64,000 bases of DNA from Atriophallophorus winterbourni (taxonomy: Eukaryota; Platyhelminthes; Trematoda; Plagiorchiida; Microphallidae): NCBI GenBank assembly GCA_013407085.1, contig JACCGJ010019959.1:62001-126000 (forward strand), read 5' to 3'. Positions within the stretch are counted from its first letter, which is position 1, and the number at the start of each line of letters is the position of its first letter. The notes beneath the pieces were generated by a model that did not search any database, had not been told where the DNA came from, and saw only the letters and a list, made by a program, of their open reading frames with translations. The position numbers and the translations under genes are program-made. Shown here piece by piece: positions 12,201 to 24,612 of this stretch.

Positions 12201-13545
12201 TTAATTTCTCTTATTTTGCTGTAATCTAGGATAAACATGAATAATTATGGAACGGCTGACCCCGTGAATGAATTGAGAGAGTATCGTTAAATTGCATGTG
12301 CATCTCGGAGTCTACGAGGTTAATGTGGGATTAACGACCTGAAATATTGTGATAAGTGACTAAATGTTGGACATCTGCCACACGCTAACCGACGACCTCA
12401 CACTATGATCATAAACAGAACAGAAGAATAGAATAAACATATATGAACGTTCATTCATGTTTCTACTATCAATCGTACCCTCGAAATCGAAAGAATTACG
12501 ATATAGTCCAAGCTGTAGGGACCATTTATGAATTAGCTGTGGTTTGAACTTTGAAGATTGGCTCAACATTTTTTCACTGCTGATCTCAATGATACCTACT
12601 TGAAAACATAACTGACAATGGTCGGGATAGTATGTGATAGAATAGCATAAAATGAGCTTATATTCGAATTATAATCAGTCAATCAGAACAAACTTACCGG
12701 GTGATAATTCTCCTGTGGTGTAAATCAGCATGATTAATCCAGAAAGTCATAAAACAATTTTGTAAAACAGAAAATCAACATTAGTCTATTTTAAGTTTAG
12801 ATGGTTTCAGTTGGGTTATGGTAAGCAGCTTATTTTGCAGATATATTTTATTTCGTTATATTTAAAAGTGCAAAACAATCTGTCATTGAATAGGTATGTG
12901 CTGGAATCCATTATCTGAAAGCTCAACATATAGATGAAGCACCAGGATCTCAAACATTATAATTTTTTGAAAGCATGGGAGCAAATGATTTTTCAACAAA
13001 TTGGATTGTATACATTTCTCGGTCTGACAATCCGTAATCATTTTCTGGTGGTTTGAGAGTGCTGTTTATTTTACTGAAAATTGCTTAAGTAGTTTATCAG
13101 TAAATACAGTTCGATGATTTTTATTTTTTGCTACAAAAGTTTGTTTCCCTTTGGAGAACACTCTTTGATGTTGAAAAATCTTCATTTAGAAACCATGGAA
13201 ATTTCGAAGGTTACAAACCACAAAACCATCAGAATAAACTTTAGTAACAGCGGAATCCAAAGTCTGTTATCAAGATACTTTAGGGAAAACAATTATCGTA
13301 ATTAGTTGAGTCCTAATATCAATAACAATAATCCAAGTATTGTCTTAGGTGGACTCTTCACACAAGAATCAAAATGGACGTTTACAAGTTTTGGCATTAA
13401 ACTCTTATACAAATCCATACAAATTCAGTTTGCATGTTGGTGTAGCAATGCCGAAACTGGGATAAAATGAAGTTTCCTTATAACGAATAGTATTAAATAA
13501 TTTATAAAAATAAATTGGAAATAGAATGGGATAGGAGTACTTTTG
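9300..13545. other. Long AT-rich stretch, no gene or known repeat recognised
   Basis: Short random open frames only (none above 112 codons). No splice-site-bounded coding block stood out. The part near 11.88-12.21 kb is less AT-rich than its surroundings and might be an old LTR or other repeat, but I could not tie it to anything else in the window. Confidence 0.55.
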
Positions 13546-13590
13546 GATAATGCTTTACTTCCGACACAGAAGCTTCGTCAGAACAAGGGT
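13546..13590 (-). ncRNA. Hammerhead-like CTGACGA motif, diverged copy
   Basis: Minus strand: TTCTGACGAAGCTTCTGTGT, then GGAAGTAAAGCATTATC. Same layout as 7786-7823, but stem II is weakened and GAAA has become TAAA. Kept because the flanks (TTGT before, TTATC after) also match. Confidence 0.4.
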
Positions 13591-13599
13591 ATTAGTCAA

Positions 13600-16500
13600 A
13601 ACATGCAAGTTGATTAAGAGCAATTTAACCACTACATCTTCTTGTTGTTATAAATAAACAGCTTTTTGAAATCTTGGAGGTGTCAAGTCACGTAGATAAT
13701 AGCTAAATCAATCACCATATTTACGCGAGCCAGCGTAAAAGCGGTCAATGCCACACTCGTGCACGCCTAAACCTGAGGCAATTGCGTATATACTAAATTA
13801 TTGAAAAAATAATTAAAATAATTTTCCAGACAAATTTTAACTTAATTTGGCAGCACATCACCCAGTGCCATATAGTTGACATTTTATACCAAACTATCTT
13901 GCATACCGAGTGTACCAACCGTAGCGAATTCAACTGTCTCCACGTGCATGTGTTCAATCTAAGAGTAAGGCTACGACTCTGAGAATCTACATTGTCGAAT
14001 TACACATTGGAGCCACATGCTTAGCTCATGTTCTGTCATTGATTAATGTATGATACGCCATAACATCCGGTATAGTTTCTTAATGCACTCCACGTATTCT
14101 TCAATCTTTGTGTGAAGTTTCACGACAGTCAGTCCGATCTGAGGGCTGGATCGATTCCCGGAAATGTGATTGAATATGAGGTAAAAATAACACGTGAGAA
14201 TATTCCGAGGTGGCGGGTTGTAAACTGCGGTTTTTCTGGCGGACTTATAGGAATCATCTCGGTTTTATTGATAGAAATATATTAACAAAATCAACATTGC
14301 AACAGTGGCATTCATGTACAATCTTGTTTAAATAAATACATATATTAAATATTTTTATTGCGTGTCCCAGTTATGGCAGAACATCCGCTCTTTAAAGCTT
14401 CTGATATGCTTAATGTATTTACGTTGAATTTTAGTTTTCGTAGATTGTCAGATTGAAAAATTGAAAAAAAGTACATGAGCGATTTGAACAAATTACTTGT
14501 GACACGCATTTCATGACCGACTGAAAAACAAAAATACATTATTCATTAACATCTATTTTGATAATGAAATATTTTCAATGATAAAGTTAAATTCGGTAAA
14601 AGAATTCCATTAAAGAACAATTGGAAAAGTGGTCGATGCAATATGATTGAATTGAGGTTTTTTATTGGACACTGATTTCAGCGCACTCATCTCCGTAACT
14701 GATGGACGGTTAGTATTCATCACCGGTTTATTACTGTTTACAGTCAGTCCCTACAGGGACAGTAGGGTCCGTATTTGCTTGTTTTTGACCAATGAAAGAA
14801 CAGTAAAACAGGTACTGTTTAGTTTTACGCTTATCGTATACAACTTATCCGAACACAACTAAGGTAAGAATCAATGATGATCCTGAAAACGTTTGCCTTT
14901 TCAATAATGGACTCTTCAATTTGCGTCCGGAAGAAAATTAAACTTTAGATACGAATAATTCCAGAATATAAATTAATTAGCTTAGATGCTTGTTTTACAG
15001 GTAATAAACATAGAAACTTAACATAGATAATTTCGAAGTATTTCAAGTTAATTCCGGGTTAAATGGCATACAAAGGTAGCAATTTTTAGTAACCAAAAAT
15101 TAGAAGAAAAAATAACAATAATGTTCTTTCTGTATGGAAAGTCTACATATGTACTGAGGTCAAAGTTAGGATCTGTTTGTCAAATAGATATTAAGCACAT
15201 CTTTTAATATATTCTGTCTTGATGTACAGATGGTGTGAGGGAGTGATTTCCAATAAAACGAAATTGCGCAATACAGTAAAACCTGTGGCAATTTGCTTTT
15301 AAATAATTATCCCTACGCACCCGGTCTTAAAAGCGGCCGATCTTATACTTTTCGATTCGTAACTTTCCTAAATATATGGTTTCCATGAACGTTAGTATGC
15401 TGTACCAATCAGGCCGGCAAGCTACACTTGCCTTCTGCTTAGATTAGTTGCCTGTCTACGTTTGCAGTTTATCGTAGACAAAACATTATGCTCCCTTTAC
15501 TATAATAGTATTGATTACGTCTACTCTTTCCAGCAAATACTTTTTGCTGTGCTCAAGTGACTCACTCCATTTTACTTCAGGCTATTCGGATATATTTCTG
15601 ATTTCTAGTAAAGATAACTAACGTTCAGACTGGATTCCTGCTATTATTAGGATGTGTGCCGTCTGATTTGGTAGTTCTATCAAAACTACTTCCGGAACTT
15701 GAAGTAAGCGCTGCTTGTTCGTAGTAGCCACTCATGCACCGAATGATATTGTCACCGATGACAACAAATATATCTTTTATGACAAACACTGTACATTCGC
15801 ATGACGCGCAAAATATTGTGATATCATTATTCTATCTAAGATGTGAATGCTCAACTAGGTCGCCTAGATGTTACTTAGTCACAACTCGGTGGTGTATAGA
15901 TGCTTGAGACAAAGGTTAACACTTTATTCATACATGTGCACAATACAGAATATTCATTAATATAACTAACTTTCATCTTAGAAAGCTATAGTGTGCAACT
16001 TAGCGTATTACTAACGACACATTTTGACTATCTCTTGATCAGCGATTGTTAGGAGCTGCATTATTTTATGTCGATCTTTCTGAACACTTGAGTAGATCAT
16101 TTCCACTTGGTTCTTCGATTTTGATTAAAATTCAATTACTCTGGTCCAAAGACAGTTATCTTAATTCGCGTGGCTTTTGTTAAGTTGTTTGATGCTACAA
16201 TACAGCAAGTCTATCACGGCGGTTTAGCAATGCGGTGTTCGTAAATATCACACAGCACTGCAATGCGATTGCTACTTAAATAAATATACCATAGAGTCGG
16301 CATGTGGCACATTCTTCTCTAGCAGGAAGTCCCACAGGATCTCTCAGACTATTAATGAAAATGGAAAAGGAATCATTTTTGTTTGCAAAATAAGGCAAAA
16401 TGATGACCTCTCGAAAGTTATCGCAACTTAGCATTCGATCAGATAGAGCACCGTGGTGGCCACATTCATTTGAGGAAATGGAATTAGCCAGCAATTTTGT

Positions 16501-17029
16501 TACCGTCCGAAAACTGTTTTAGCTAATTCGGTATGCAGGCTTTGAAACCATTAGGGTCCACGTCATAATCACACAAAACGTTAGAGACAATCACTCTTGT
16601 TTTAATGGATGGAGACGTTTCATGAACACATTACCTGGCCAGAAGAAAATGATCCGTTTTCTTCTGTTTCATGTTATGGAACCCGATCAGTTGATTGAAC
16701 ACATCCGATGAAACACAAATTGAGATCGATATCGAGTCAATGAAAAATTCCAAGCAGCTGTCCCAGATGGAAGGCTGAAATATTCTGTTGAGTACGCTAG
16801 TTGACCATTTCCCCCAGTTATGGGCTACGGAATCATTTCCCTTGTGCTGGGGAGAACTTGTCATCATAGTTACTTTCAAAAACGTTGAACGTACTTCTTT
16901 TTCTAACCACTGGTGAATAAGCCTTACGACAATCATTACGTGAATTTATGCTCTACTCTGTATCTAGCGCATTACTTTACATATGGAATCAAAGTTTCAT
17001 AAACAACAAGCAGACGTTTGTCCCTAGAG
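13600..17029. other. AT-rich stretch, no gene recognised
   Basis: Open frames at 16,276-16,494 and 16,631-16,936 on the minus strand have no recognisable domain or repeat partner and look like chance. Confidence 0.55.
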
Positions 17030-17960
17030 TATGTGTCGATCTCATATTTACTCTTTTGCAAGCCGCATAACATCGACATGCTTATAGGCAGCTCACTGTA
17101 TCAATCTTATTTGATTTTAAGATTGCCTTCGACTCGGTCGTTAAGATCGTTTCTTTTTATAACTTATTACTCAAAGGTATGTAACAAATATATGTTAGCA
17201 TATTGTGGGCGCTTCATTCTTATAGTTCTGGGCGGGTTGGTTTGTATTATATTCTGTTGGCCAACATTCCCACGGTTAATGGTGTCCGACAAGGGTGTAT
17301 AATTTCCTTTTTCGAATAAACCGCAATATGAAATTATTTAATTTATATTATGCCGATGACGTAGTTCTAAACTTTGATTCCTAAAAATACGCTCTGTCTA
17401 CTTTAGACCGATTTTGTAGTATCATAAAATCCTTGGGTATGCGCCATGCACCCTCCTAGTTCTATAACAGGATATTGATACGATCGTAACAGCGCTATGT
17501 AACAATAATGATGAGCTTGCTACTCTATATTGTTTGTACTATTTGGTAAGTCGCACCATTGCTGAAGTTATTATTACAATAGAATATTTAATGCCAATAT
17601 TCGTATTCGAATCTTTGGTAGCAAAGCAGACATCGGAAAACAAGTTAACATGCATGGTTTCCAATTTTTGGGACACGTATTGTTATAGGAAATTATTTTT
17701 TTAAGTGATTTTGTTTGCCCTCCTAACGTGGATTTGCATCGTTATAACGGTAGCCAGACGTGATTAGCTAGGCAGATAAATGCTTGGACTCTTAAATAAA
17801 TGCAGTTGGTACGACTCCTCTCCCAGGTTGTGCTCCGAAAGATCAGAGTTCGCATTGGCTTCTTATACTTAGTGATATGGCTCAAAATCGCGTTGAGTGG
17901 CGGTCCTGTTGCAGAGATTTCTTGAAGACTTTATAGAATCTTGTCTATTGTCAAGTGGAA
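17030..17960 (+). pseudogene. RTE-like LINE reverse transcriptase relic
   Basis: Across three frames the RT domain can be followed: CVDLIFTLLQA and HRHAYRQ upstream, DFKIAFDSVV (motif A) near 17,118, YVSILWALHSYSSGRV, VNGVRQGCIIS (motif B, Pro lost) near 17,280, YADDVVLNFDS (motif C) near 17,351, then Gly-Met-Arg-x-Ala-Pro-Ser, and near 17,830 the C-terminal CAPKDQSSHWL ... LSDMAQNRVEWRSCC segment typical of trematode and other animal LINEs. About half the C-terminal region between is deleted. Many stops; a dead copy. Clade inferred from motif style only. Confidence 0.75.
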
Positions 17961-19989
17961 TGGCGTGGAATTCTTGGTATGCTTCGTAACAGTGAAAGCG
18001 CAAAGAATCACCTGCTAATGTCGCTATACTCGCATGATTGCATGAATGCCTGTTTCATTCGAGACGTTTGCACCTCCTCCCATTGTGACTGTGCTTATTC
18101 TTTCATGGGTTCAGTATCCGTATAGGTCCCACACTTACATGGCAGTTAAGCACGTGGTACATGTTACAGGTGTAACGCTCTCACTGATGATGATGATGAT
18201 AACGAGCTTGCTGACGACAATTCTAAAATATGTTGCTTGCTAATCGGTCAACCATCAAAATTATCTAGAAAATCCTCATGTAAATGGTTTAGAAGCCTGA
18301 GATATACAATTATAAATTAGATCAACTGGCGCATTCAGAATCGTATTATGTTTGGTCCGGTTGACTTGTTATCTCCCTAAGGCCAAATGTGTAGAGTAAT
18401 TCATTGAAACTTTCGTATTGCTTGAAGTTATTCATTTCATAATGCACATAATTATTCAACTGTCACGCCTTTTTGGGACATGGGCAGTGCGTGGTAATGT
18501 GATAAATTTTGTAAATGCACAAATTGTGAGAGAGATGGTTTGACTACCGACAAATCATTGGAACATTATACTGAATCGAAATGAGTCTTGTATGAGAAAT
18601 CAAATTGATTTAATTCCATCGTAGTATACTTTGTATCCTCTAATTTGTCTCGAGGACAAACCGAACATTTTTATTAGTTGTGGCTACATATTAGTGACTC
18701 ATAGTTTAATAGATTTCCGGCGACATCAAAAGCTTAATTTGTATCCTGAATATTGACCACTTAACTACCTATACATTTTTGGGTACTTTTGATTGTGAAA
18801 TTCTTGAAAATCCACAAAAATCAATTCATGTAAAAACCAAAACTTGTAACATCCTAATGTTAATCAAGAAAAAAATATTTTTCTTATTTTTTAAAGCGAT
18901 TATTTGATTTCTACGATACATACGCGGTAGTATTAATCTAAATTAGTATTCTGCTCAAATTCCATGCACTGATACAACCAGATTTAGCTGCTCCGAAATG
19001 GTAATATGAGCTATGATTATTATAGCCGAATGATCGCTCTTGCGACAGTGAGGTGCTGACTTCAGATCTATCCGAACTTGCATAAACTACATATTGTTCA
19101 TGTTATATTTCCACATTATTTTGTAAAACATCAACTGTCAGGCAAACTTAGGGCTAGCTGCGAACAAGTTTGCGTCGAAAAATTCGCTCTAGAATAAACT
19201 CACCAGGTTTTAATTTTGGGCGTTGAGCCTCAATTTTGAATCCTGCAACGGAAATATAAGTAGGATATGATGCATTTTATAATGCTTTTGTCATATTACA
19301 TATAATTTATTGGTGTAGTTTTAAAAACACGATTTTGAGTTTTAATATGCCGCGAGAAATCTTTCCCGATAGACTTTTGAATATTTCTGTTTGTGGATAG
19401 ATTGTTTGCTGCATGGTTAATTCGACGTGACCAATAAATGTTGGTATTAAATAAATATTTTAGAAATTTTGCATTAAATTTAAAGCGAGTCTTTTGACAG
19501 ATATTCTAATTTGCATGTGAATTATTCTAGTATTGTTTATCAATGAATGCTGAAGCAACAGGCAGTCGAAATGATGTGTTCAGGAATGTGAAAACCGAAT
19601 GTCAACGTCCGTTGCATTATAAAACTTCGTTACTGATAAGTAACATTGAGAAATTGAATATCAGGGATTAGCAATACGATGCTATATTGTGTACCACAAA
19701 GTTTATGAATTAATCAGTTTGAACTCCAAATACATCACATTTTCACAGATAAATGGAATCTGGCTATTCCCGAAAAACCCTTCCTATGAATTATAATGAT
19801 TCATTAAATTCCATAATATTTCACTTGGGCGATCAACCAAAGTTTTGAAAAAAATGTATGTGGTGTAGAGAATTTATCGCGAACAAAATGCAAGTAGCCA
19901 GGCAGCAGATAACCCACAATGCTATTTCTAACATTGCTATCATGACTTACAGCAAACTAGTAGATGTAGCAGTGCGTGATAGAATTGCA
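17961..19989. other. AT-rich stretch, no gene seen
   Basis: A short (TGA)n run sits at about 18,185-18,200. Nothing else recognised. Confidence 0.55.
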
Positions 19990-20200
19990 TGCAACTCTGT
20001 ATACTTGTTTCAAGCCCATCCAGATGTGAGCGGAGACATGTGACTAATAAGGTTGTTAGTAACAGTCATATCCTACAGGGGCTTACAAACTCAACTTGTT
20101 TACCATTTTTCCAGTTTTTCATGGCATGTTGTTGTTGACCGTACTGACCCTGTCTGATGAGTGAAAACAGAAACATACGGCCTCACACATTGTTCAACAT
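19990..20200 (+). repeat. Hammerhead-bearing repeat, decayed
   Basis: The family's junction segment (AACTTGTTTACCATT, about 20,092) leads into a core with intact CTGATGA (20,154-20,160), GTGA-AAACA, then a damaged second half in which GCAC-GAAA has become GAAA-CATA. A diverged 3' tail of a preceding monomer lies at 20,000-20,090. Stem II cannot form. Confidence 0.6.
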
Positions 20201-20744
20201 TATTCTCAGTATGTTCGATTGATCAGCCGTGATAGGTACACGGGAAATACTACATTGTTCCCACGAAATAAACTAAGCATAACCGTTTTCTGAGTACATA
20301 ATTGACTATATTTAGTAGCACACTTATTTAAGCTGCATTGTTCTAGGGTTTGGAACAAACAGCATATGTATACACGCGAGTGATCTCATTCGCAGAAAGA
20401 TACATCGCTTGTATTCTACTCCAAACTTGATAGTGTGAAGCTTAAGTTGTCTATATAGAAGAAAGATTTCATTGTCGGGATATTTTAGAGAGTAAGTAAC
20501 TGTTTACGAGGCAATACCGTCTATAAGCAATAATGTCGTCTACTAGCTTCAATTAGACACATATTCTGACACTACACGTGAATTCTACTAAACTGAAATA
20601 CATAATGCATACATTCACCTAGCCGCCTACCATACAGCGCACATTTTAGCACCAAGCTATGCTAATCATATTATGCTTTTCTAGGGGATTTTTCAGAGGG
20701 TAGACCCTTTGAGTCGACATTGATGAAAAATAGTTTCTCCATTC

Positions 20745-20870
20745 ATTTTTGTTTTTTCAGTCAACATGGAACCCGTTGGTTTTCGAAAGTTCCAACACGT
20801 TTCAATAAATACGAATCACTTCTCAACAGGCTCCTGAACAAGGAAAATCTATGTACACCTGCAATCATGT
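20745..20870 (+). CDS. Possible host exon, uncertain
   Basis: A pyrimidine-rich tract ending in TTTTTTCAG (to about 20,760) looks like a 3' splice site. The next 107 bases are open in one frame, coding QHGTRWFSKVPTRFNKYE and continuing with a Leu-Leu-Asn-Arg-Leu-Leu-Asn-Lys-Glu-Asn stretch, and end near ATGTAGGTACAAG, where GTAGGT or GTACAAG could be a donor. The composition is protein-like and less AT-rich than the flanks. I do not recognise the protein, and an open run of ~35 codons can arise by chance. No partner exon was found. Confidence 0.2.
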
Positions 20871-20879
20871 AGGTACAAG

Positions 20880-21429
20880 CTCGTTCGAAAGCACAGTGTA
20901 ACCGGTTATTTACTGTTCCGGTCTCAAAAAACGGGGTATCAACGAGGGTGCTCCTACCCCGAGTTAAAATAGATTAAAATGTGTGTAGCATATAAATACC
21001 AGTGTACTGTACACCCATGCTTGTAGTGTACGTAACAAGTGGCTAGAGCTGCAGCTTGCTGCTCAGTGAAATCAAGTCGATATACTTGCCATATCCGAAA
21101 CATAGTTGAAACCAGATGATCAACAACAACAAAGTACGCCTTTTATTGTCAGTATATGGATGCTCTGATAAGCGAAGACCTTCCCCACAGTGAAACATCG
21201 ATACATATTGATTTTCACACAATCCAACCAACATCGGTAATACTTATTGTCGTCAGGGCGTGACAGGCACTAACTTATGCTTATAGAACCCAGACTGTTG
21301 ACCATTAGACGATTAATTACTGAGGGACATATTGGAAGTACGGAAACGGCAATGCAACACACTGGTAATTGTTAGATAGGCGATATTTGGAGAATAAGTT
21401 GTTCATATTTGTGAACACTCATATGTGCT
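20880..21429. other. No gene seen
   Basis: Unassigned sequence; the open frame at 21,043-21,234 (minus) has no recognisable content. Confidence 0.5.
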
Positions 21430-21536
21430 AAGCCCATCGAACTATTCACAAAGTCAATCACGACGGTGCATAATAGAAGCCCAGTGCTTCCATTATGGAC
21501 CGTCGTGATCAACTTTGTGAATAGTTCGATGGGCTT
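21430..21536. repeat. Near-perfect inverted repeat, 51-bp arms, 5-base loop
   Basis: Left arm 21,430-21,480 and right arm 21,486-21,536 match at 47 of 51 positions when one is reverse-complemented; the loop is CCAGT. Both arms begin with AAGCCCATCGAACTATTCAC. As RNA or single-stranded DNA this would form one long hairpin. The right arm's GACCGTCGTGATCAA also occurs alone near 6732. No ORF, no TTAA or TA target duplication seen at its ends. Could be a miniature foldback transposon or a fold-back copy made during reverse transcription. Confidence 0.85.
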
Positions 21537-21639
21537 GGTCACAAATTGTTGGATACTTTAATCTCACGGGATAAGATTAGCGTACCAAATTGTCTTCACC
21601 AGAGACAGCTGCGTAGTAATAGCTGGACTGGTTTTATGT

Positions 21640-22790
21640 CAGGGCCATTTATAAGCATGTCAGGGAACCTACAGGTTTAGGTCTCGTGACACTCTGTCCT
21701 ATTTGGATTTGGTTCTATCGTCTCATAAAGAGATAGTTGGGGATCGAATACTCTTCGCCGTAAAGATTTTTGACTGGACTTTAGTGCATTCTAGTCAGCT
21801 TGTGAAGATCTCCCGCAACTTTTGTTGAATGAACAAACGAAAGCAATTAATCTAATTTGGGAAACAGACGAATAAGAACATTGTGCGGAAATCAGATGGA
21901 ATATTAAAAGATGACACCGTTTACAACTACATGAATGCGTCGCTCCTCGTCAACCCGTGAGAACGCGAGGAAAACCCACCCCTGGTAGAGCCAGTCTATT
22001 CGCATGTCTATCAGATGACGTGACCGTAGCTGTAGGGCTGGTACCCACAGATCTAGACTGCAGTACATACAGACCAGAAATTCAGCTGTTGCGCTGCAAA
22101 GGAAAACTAAAAGAGACTTAGAATCCAGATTTGCCAAAAAAGCAAAGATTAGCTTGAAAGCTTTTTATAGTCCAAACGATCTTTTGAAAAAGAAATAGGT
22201 ACGCTAATTCTGGATGATGGCAACACGACTAATACTGCCCAGGGAAAGCGCTCGAAGAAAATTGTTCAGACTGAGCTGAGCGTCGTCTTGCCTAAAACCT
22301 TCTATATTCATTCCTTTATACAAAGTATTCGTGCGGCTCAACTTAGAATACTTTGTTTAATCCTAAGCACCGTTCCTTAAAAAAGATATCGCTTGTCTCG
22401 ATAGGGTCCAGCGCCTTGCGACTAGGCTGGTTATGGGTCAGAAAGGTAAACCTCTGAGTCAAGTCTCAAGGACATCGATCTGTTCGCACAAAAGAGCTGC
22501 GAGGCAAACTAAAATAACCCTTAAAGATTATGAAGAATCACACGGACGATAATATTAACTGAATTTCATAGACCTGCTTCAAAACCTTCAAAACGGTCAA
22601 TTCCATGAAATTTCTTGAGAATAGACCCAGGCTGCTGGTACGTGAGCACTTTTTTCAGCAACTGTGTTCAACTTAAAGAATAAGCTTTACGATTGTATCG
22701 CAAACATCTCCAATCTGTTATGCTTTAAAAGGGAATTAGACGCTAAACTGCCTACTATATTTCCCCACACTGTATATTAAAAACTTGAAA
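21640..22790 (+). pseudogene. CR1-like LINE relic lacking the RT core
   Basis: Several parts of one LINE ORF remain in order. Near 21,690 DTLSYLDLVLSSHKEIVG matches the end of the endonuclease domain. Near 22,090 RDLESRFAKKAKISLKAFYS and then, near 22,200, IGTLILDDGNTTNTAQGK match the linker between endonuclease and RT. The RT core is absent; the sequence passes to the C-terminal region near 22,330 (VRAAQLR, then KKDIACLDRVQRLATRLVMG at about 22,381) and ends with FFSATVFNLKNKL and FKRELDAK near 22,650-22,745. Frameshifts are frequent. An internal deletion is the simplest reading. Confidence 0.7.
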
Positions 22791-22799
22791 AGAACAACA

Positions 22800-24354
22800 G
22801 CAAACTTATTGTTCCTTTTTATATCTCATATCTGTCTAGGAATGAGCAATCTGACATCATATTAGCCCACATGCAGTATGTGACTGAGCTGCACTTTGCA
22901 TCGACTATGCTAGTGATTTCATACATCATACATTGTTCACGCATATTGTTGCAGTTTTTCCTGAAGAGATGACCTCTCACCGTGCTGGTGAAGTGAACCC
23001 ATACCTTAATTTCAGATATCCGGAAACAAGAACGTACGAAACGTATACTCCGAGTGCTCCAACGCATAACATCTATATAAATCTGGGGGCGTGATTATCC
23101 TTTGGCAACCTTCATTCATGTGCAACTTGAACTTAAACTCCACCTTGACGTTTGGTGCTCAGCACGCTTTCAATGCTCTGCCAATTTTTATTTCGATAAA
23201 TGTGAAATTTGCTGGGCCATCGAAAAAATTTGAATGGAAACCTTCACATGAGGATTTTAAAAGTCGAGCAGCCTGACATTTTGTCAAATGTTATCACATC
23301 GCATGATGAGGCTTTGGACGAAAGCGAAGATTTTTTAATTTGAATGTGGCTGTCAATATCAAGTTCCCTTAAAATTTGACGTTTCTCTCATTTTCGTTAT
23401 TCGTATTGATCATTTTTGTGTCTAAATTATTTTGATTCGCTGACCATTCGTTCAAACAAATTAAGTTTTCTTCTTTCTGTAAACTGTTCACGGCATTGTA
23501 TAAAATAATCTTCGAGCAGAAATTTTCTGAACTTGAATAACGCGGTTGAATATGATCCTACCTAATAGTTAACTTAAGATTAATGCACGTGTTGTATGAC
23601 ATATTCCGTCTCACATTTAAAATTAGTTCCAATCACCGACTTCACATACCAGAGAACTTCCGTCAGAACTAATGCTCTGGGAATCTCTACCATTCAAGGC
23701 TCGTGCTAATACTGATTATTTAAAATATCAATGTATTTATATGCCAAATGACACAGTCCTTAGAATATTTTACCGATAAATATCTGGTTCTGTTATGGGA
23801 AGAGTTAGAAATTTGTACCCGGGTCAGTTCTGCTAATGTTTGGGAGAAACTAAAGAGGCGGCACTAAATATAACTCAAGGAAACAAAAGGTAATTTGATT
23901 GACAAGAATATGTCTAGAAAATCCTGATTAGTAACTGAAAGCCTGGTATGGACTAGTGTGGAAAAACCTTTACTATGGATCCCAAACGTGTATCGACATC
24001 TCAGTAGATTGCCTGTAACTTTCGAAGAATAATAAACAGATTTTCGTTCGTTACTGTAATATAATGATGGACTTCAACCAGCGTTCAACGATGGAGTATA
24101 TAGGGAGGTCTGAATTCCTAAGCTGCGCAAACATGTTTTCATTTTCACTCAAATTCATCAAACAAAGTCAAATTTATTTATGTATTTTCGCAGTGTTTCG
24201 CAAACATAAGATTGTGACGTCTTGGTTTTTGTGATTTTATCGAAAGAGGATACTGCGATATTATTCTCGCATATCAAAATAATTTACCGAAAGACACCAA
24301 CTGCGAAACTTCTTTCTAGAGTAAACACGTTGCAATTGTATGCCAATGTTGGGT
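22800..24354. other. AT-rich stretch, no gene recognised
   Basis: Open frames at 22,819-23,067 (minus) and 23,091-23,276 (plus) show no recognisable domain. Confidence 0.55.
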
Positions 24355-24560
24355 AAGTTTGTACGACCAACGAGTTCAATCACATGAGGCCCCACTCATA
24401 AAGAGTGGGTTTCAACCCATGACCATGAATAAAAATGCTCATATGCATGCAGCTCCATTACACAAACACACCCCACGACCGGTTTACCGAATTTTGCACT
24501 CATCAGGTAGGGGCGGTAGGATCAGGATCTGGATGCACTTGAATCAGTGTAAATGAGAAT
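24355..24560 (-). repeat. Hammerhead-bearing repeat, minus-strand monomer
   Basis: Minus strand: CTACCTGATGAGTGC with the core at 24,506-24,500, then a rearranged stem II and GTAA in place of GAAA, followed by an intact ACCGGTCGTGG (stem III and cleavage region). The monomer then runs through the GTGTG segment, the CATGCATATGAGCATTTT box and the tail to about 24,355. It lies head-to-head with the plus-strand dimer that follows. Confidence 0.75.
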
Positions 24561-24612
24561 TTTTAATCAAGGTCGTGTTCAAACCCAGACTACATGAGTG
24601 GGGCTCATTTGG

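Noticed and set aside
11880..12210. Possible solo LTR or other retroelement end
   Set aside because: Less AT-rich than its surroundings, but there is no second copy in the window and no target duplication visible.
16631..16936. 101-codon open frame on the minus strand
   Set aside because: Length is within chance for 64 kb on six frames and the content is not recognisable.
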